A stretch of 9,399 bases of DNA from Allobrachymonas sp. (lineage in GTDB: Bacteria; Pseudomonadota; Gammaproteobacteria; Burkholderiales; Burkholderiaceae_C), in NCBI GenBank assembly GCA_012036375.1, contig JAAUOI010000100.1:1-9399 (forward strand). The letters are read 5' to 3'. The position numbers and the translations under genes were made by a program. Positions 7,893-9,399 of the stretch are shown one piece after another; the first letter of the stretch is position 1; the number at the start of each line of letters is the position of its first letter. The notes under the pieces are model-generated. The model was not told the origin of the DNA and searched no databases. It saw nothing but the letters and a program-made list of their open reading frames with translations.

Positions 7893-8252
7893 ATGAGCAA
7901 CACCGTCACCACCGCCTCTGGCCTGCAATACACCGACACCCAAGTCGGCACGGGTCAAGCCGCCGCCGCTGGCCAATACGTCACCGTGCACTACACCGGC
8001 TGGCTGTTCAACGATGGCCAACAAGGCGCGAAATTCGATTCCAGCAAAGATCGCAACGATCCCTTCCAATTTGATCTAGGCGCAGGCATGGTCATCAAAG
8101 GCTGGGACGAAGGCGTCGCCGGCATGCAAGTCGGCGGCAAACGCACGCTGATCATCCCTTCAGAACTCGGCTACGGCGCAAGAGGCGCAGGCGGCGTGAT
8201 TCCGCCGAATGCGACGCTGAAGTTTGATGTGGAGCTGTTGGCGGTTTCTTGA
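7893..8252 (+). CDS. FKBP-type peptidyl-prolyl cis-trans isomerase
   Basis: This single-domain FKBP catalyses cis-trans isomerisation of X-Pro bonds during protein folding and is likely cytosolic, since no signal peptide or membrane segment is present. All 119 residues make up one FKBP domain. The usual pocket residues are all visible: Tyr34 (VTVHYTGWL), Phe48-Asp49 (AKFDSS), Phe60 (FQFDLG), Val67-Ile68 and Trp71 (GMVIKGWDEGV), Tyr94 (ELGYGARG) and Phe111 (LKFDVELL). It is about the size of human FKBP12 and matches the short FKBPs common in Burkholderiales. The reading frame ends with tandem stops TGA TAA (8250-8255). The gene is probably monocistronic, since the toxin-antitoxin promoter region begins within ten bases of its end. 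Target proteins are unknown. Confidence 0.95.
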   Translation: MSNTVTTASGLQYTDTQVGTGQAAAAGQYVTVHYTGWLFNDGQQGAKFDSSKDRNDPFQFDLGAGMVIKGWDEGVAGMQVGGKRTLIIPSELGYGARGAGGVIPPNATLKFDVELLAVS

Positions 8253-8259
8253 TAACGCC

Positions 8260-8285
8260 TTGACAGGGAGTGGTGCATCTGTCAA
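8260..8285. promoter_or_regulatory. Inverted repeat holding a consensus -35 box for the toxin-antitoxin operon
   Basis: TTGACAG (8260-8266) and CTGTCAA (8279-8285) are a perfect 7-bp inverted repeat with a 12-base interval. The left arm contains the perfect -35 hexamer TTGACA. A 17-base spacer leads to CAAACT (8283-8288), a weak -10 that overlaps the left arm of the following palindrome. The repeat could alternatively be a weak end-of-transcript hairpin for the FKBP gene eight bases upstream, although there is no T-run. Confidence 0.5.
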
Positions 8286-8306
8286 ACTAGTTATCTGACT
8301 AGTTTG
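8283..8306. promoter_or_regulatory. Palindromic operator candidate for the Phd-type antitoxin
   Basis: CAAACTAGT (8283-8291) and ACTAGTTTG (8298-8306) are a perfect 9-bp inverted repeat separated by TATCTG. It lies directly before the antitoxin ribosome site and over the predicted -10. Phd/YefM antitoxins are dimeric repressors that bind palindromes in exactly this position, so it is the natural autoregulatory operator. The function is inferred from position and symmetry. Confidence 0.65.
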
Positions 8307-8315
8307 GAGATTCTG

Positions 8316-8573
8316 ATGCACACATGGGCTGTTCAAGATGCGAAAGCGCGATTCAGTGAGTTTTTAGAAGCTTGCTTGACTGAAGGGCCGCAGCTGGTGA
8401 CCAAGCGCGGTGCTCAGGCTGCCGTACTCGTGCCCGTGCAGGAATGGCGGCGTATGAGCGAAGCGGTGCGTCCTTCGCTCAAAGCGTTGTTGCTCACGGA
8501 TGATGCTCGCATAGAGTTGCAGTTGCCTGCGCGTGGCCAAGCTAAGCGCCGCGCTCCTCAAGCATTCAAATAA
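8316..8573 (+). CDS. Type II antitoxin, Phd/YefM family
   Basis: The product neutralises the PIN-domain toxin encoded next and probably represses its own operon. The 85 residues begin MHTWAVQDAKARFSEFLEACL, the classic Phd/YefM DNA-binding N-terminus. The conserved core QLVTKRGAQAAVLVPVQEWRRM follows. The C-terminal half (from about residue 51, SLKALLLTDDARIELQLPARG) is basic and probably disordered, the part that wraps the toxin. The ATG at 8316 is preferred over the TTG at 8304: it has GGAG at 8306-8309 with good spacing, and the family N-terminus starts at this Met. The stop is 14 bases before the toxin start, as expected for a co-transcribed pair. The neighbour is a PIN toxin and not Doc or RelE/YoeB, a mixed pairing that is known for this family. 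Confidence 0.92.
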   Translation: MHTWAVQDAKARFSEFLEACLTEGPQLVTKRGAQAAVLVPVQEWRRMSEAVRPSLKALLLTDDARIELQLPARGQAKRRAPQAFK

Positions 8574-8587
8574 TCGGCAGACGGCTG

Positions 8588-8989
8588 ATGTACCTCTTAG
8601 ATACCAACGTCATCTCCGAATTGCGCAAACCAAAGCCTCATGGCGCAGTGCTGGCTTGGCTCCAATCAGTGGACGATGCGCACTTGCACATTTCAGCAGT
8701 GACATTGGGCGAAATACAAGCCGGCATCGAGATAACGCGCGAACAAGACGCGGCCAAAGCCGCAGACATTGAAAGCTGGCTAGAGCTTGTGGCAGCGAGC
8801 TACAACGTGCTGCCCATGGATGCCAACGCATTCCGCCAGTGGGCAAAGCTGATGCACCGCCAATCCGACACACTGTACGAAGATGCCATGATCGCAGCGA
8901 CAGCCAAGGCGCATGGCTTGCAAGTGGTCAGCCGCAATGTAGCGGATTTCAAAGCGCTAGGTGTGAAGGTGTTGAATCCGTTCGAGTAA
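8588..8989 (+). CDS. Type II toxin, VapC/FitB-like PIN-domain ribonuclease
   Basis: VapC-family toxins are Mg2+-dependent endoribonucleases, many of which cut tRNA or rRNA. The 133-residue product is a single PIN domain. It opens MYLLDTNVISELRKPKP with Asp5, followed by Glu42 in ISAVTLGEIQAGIE, Asp99 in LYEDAMIAATAKAHG and Asp120 in VSRNVADFKALG. These four acidic residues form the metal site, and all are present, so the enzyme should be active. Length and the LLDTNVISELRKP opening fit the FitB/VapC group. The start lies 14 bases after the antitoxin stop without a strong Shine-Dalgarno sequence, so translation is probably coupled to or weaker than that of the antitoxin. The RNA target cannot be read from the sequence. 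Confidence 0.93.
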   Translation: MYLLDTNVISELRKPKPHGAVLAWLQSVDDAHLHISAVTLGEIQAGIEITREQDAAKAADIESWLELVAASYNVLPMDANAFRQWAKLMHRQSDTLYEDAMIAATAKAHGLQVVSRNVADFKALGVKVLNPFE

Positions 8990-9000
8990 ATGTTATGACA

Positions 9001-9022
9001 CCGGGTTCGGCGACTAGCCCGG
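9001..9022. terminator. GC-rich hairpin between convergent gene ends
   Basis: CCGGG (9001-9005) and CCCGG (9018-9022) pair around a 12-base interval, and two further pairs (T-G, T-A) extend the stem. It lies 12 bases after the toxin stop and 11 bases beyond the stop of the minus-strand frame at 9033. It has no T-run on either side, so its efficiency as an intrinsic terminator is doubtful. The position suggests a shared transcription end. Confidence 0.45.
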
Positions 9023-9032
9023 CATTTGAAAA

Positions 9033-9248
9033 TTAATGAATAGGAGCAGTCACACTAATCTTTAACTTGGCATATCTCCAGCCGTCATAGTCGAAAATAT
9101 TGTTTGGTTGAGGTGATATTTGATCAAGATTGATAACACCCAGCCAAGCTTGTGCGGTAGAAAGAATGTGCGTATTAAAAGTAGAGCTTGGGAGATGTTC
9201 TGAAACACCAGCGTCTGTTGTATGTAGATTGTCGTGCAACTTACACAC
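9033..9248 (-). CDS. Unrecognised small protein or C-terminal remnant
   Basis: I do not recognise this frame. It is open from about 9268 down to TAA at 9033-9035, with a GTG start possible at 9246-9248 (71 residues). The sequence is mixed and protein-like rather than low-complexity: a Thr/Ser/His-rich beginning (about residues 8-27), then AQAWLGVINLDQI (about 33-45) and NNIFDYDGWRYAKLKISV ending TAPIH. There is no signal peptide, membrane helix or known motif. A promoter-like pair lies upstream on the same strand (TTGCGG 9339-9334, 17 bases, TTTAAT 9316-9311). An open frame in another phase upstream (9387 to 9247) could be joined if one T in the TTTTT run (complement of 9251-9255) were extra, so this may be the end of a longer frame-broken gene. 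Base composition is far more AT-rich than in the neighbours, hinting at foreign origin. Confidence 0.35.
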   Translation of the reverse strand: MCKLHDNLHTTDAGVSEHLPSSTFNTHILSTAQAWLGVINLDQISPQPNNIFDYDGWRYAKLKISVTAPIH

Positions 9249-9399
9249 AAAAACTTTTAATGCTTTCTAGGCTGCAACTGTTCTTATTAACAAATAAAAG
9301 CGTTAATTGAATTAAATTTACTAACACCTGTCGCCGCAAATAGTGAAGTGTAATCTTCAGATTCAATTCTGTGTCAGAAAATGCAAGTCATCACATGCT
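9249..9399. other. AT-rich terminal stretch without a recognised gene
   Basis: The stretch is markedly AT-rich relative to everything to its left. It holds a small inverted repeat ATTAAC/GTTAAT (9286-9291 and 9302-9307) and the minus-strand promoter-like pair at 9311-9339. A minus-strand frame without a start codon stays open from about 9387 to 9247, with a hydrophobic piece VLVNLIQLTLLFV. No insertion-sequence end, tRNA gene or direct repeat marking an attachment site is visible. Confidence 0.4.

Noticed and set aside
7787..8074. Plus-strand frame of 95 codons running from the rmuC-FKBP spacer into the FKBP gene
   Set aside because: Most of it is the FKBP coding sequence in another frame. 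Its start has no good ribosome site, and the part before the FKBP gene matches nothing I recognise.
8304..8315. TTG start four codons upstream of the antitoxin ATG
   Set aside because: The TTG overlaps the operator arm and the Shine-Dalgarno sequence; family N-termini begin at the downstream Met.
8990..9399. Integron attC site, IS end, CRISPR array or tRNA gene near the toxin-antitoxin pair
   Set aside because: No regularly spaced repeats, no attC core sites, no terminal inverted repeats and no cloverleaf could be found by eye.

Overview
The window reads as a betaproteobacterial chromosome segment (Burkholderiales, most likely Comamonadaceae or a close relative). The basis is the gene order asd-fimV-truA, which is the conserved Burkholderiales arrangement for this neighbourhood, a FimV of the betaproteobacterial type (N-terminal FimV domain, LysM, one transmembrane segment, cytoplasmic C-terminal module), a short cytosolic FKBP, and an intergenic inverted repeat that resembles short repeats of Comamonadaceae genomes. 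The family-level placement is inference.

Layout: 1-1067 is the 3' part of asd (aspartate-semialdehyde dehydrogenase) on +, with at least two frame breaks, closed by a strong intrinsic terminator at 1095-1134. A 274-base gap with small hairpins and a possible promoter leads to fimV (1342-4185, +, 947 codons, intact). truA (tRNA pseudouridine synthase) follows at 4241-5042 on + with one frame break in a G run. Convergent to it, on the minus strand, are an MFS transporter (6305 to 5149, one frame break) and upstream of it rmuC (7722 to 6355, intact), which may form a two-gene transcription unit. A 170-base divergent spacer separates rmuC from an FKBP-type peptidyl-prolyl isomerase gene (7893-8252, +). 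A type II toxin-antitoxin pair follows on +: a Phd/YefM-family antitoxin (8316-8573) and a VapC-like PIN-domain toxin (8588-8989), preceded by a palindrome that looks like the autoregulatory operator. The last 400 bases are clearly more AT-rich and hold only a small unrecognised minus-strand reading frame that ends convergent to the toxin gene across a GC-rich hairpin.

How the genes relate: these are mainly housekeeping functions (diaminopimelate/threonine/methionine precursor synthesis, polar pilus and cell-pole organisation, tRNA modification, DNA-recombination limitation, protein folding) with an accessory toxin-antitoxin module at the right edge. No new multi-gene system is evident. The most unusual property is the clustering of single-base frame breaks in otherwise well-conserved genes (asd, truA, MFS). 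Three of the four clear breaks fit the gain or loss of one base in a short homopolymer, and two hit genes normally essential or highly conserved. That pattern fits read or assembly errors better than real gene decay, but the sequence alone cannot settle it.
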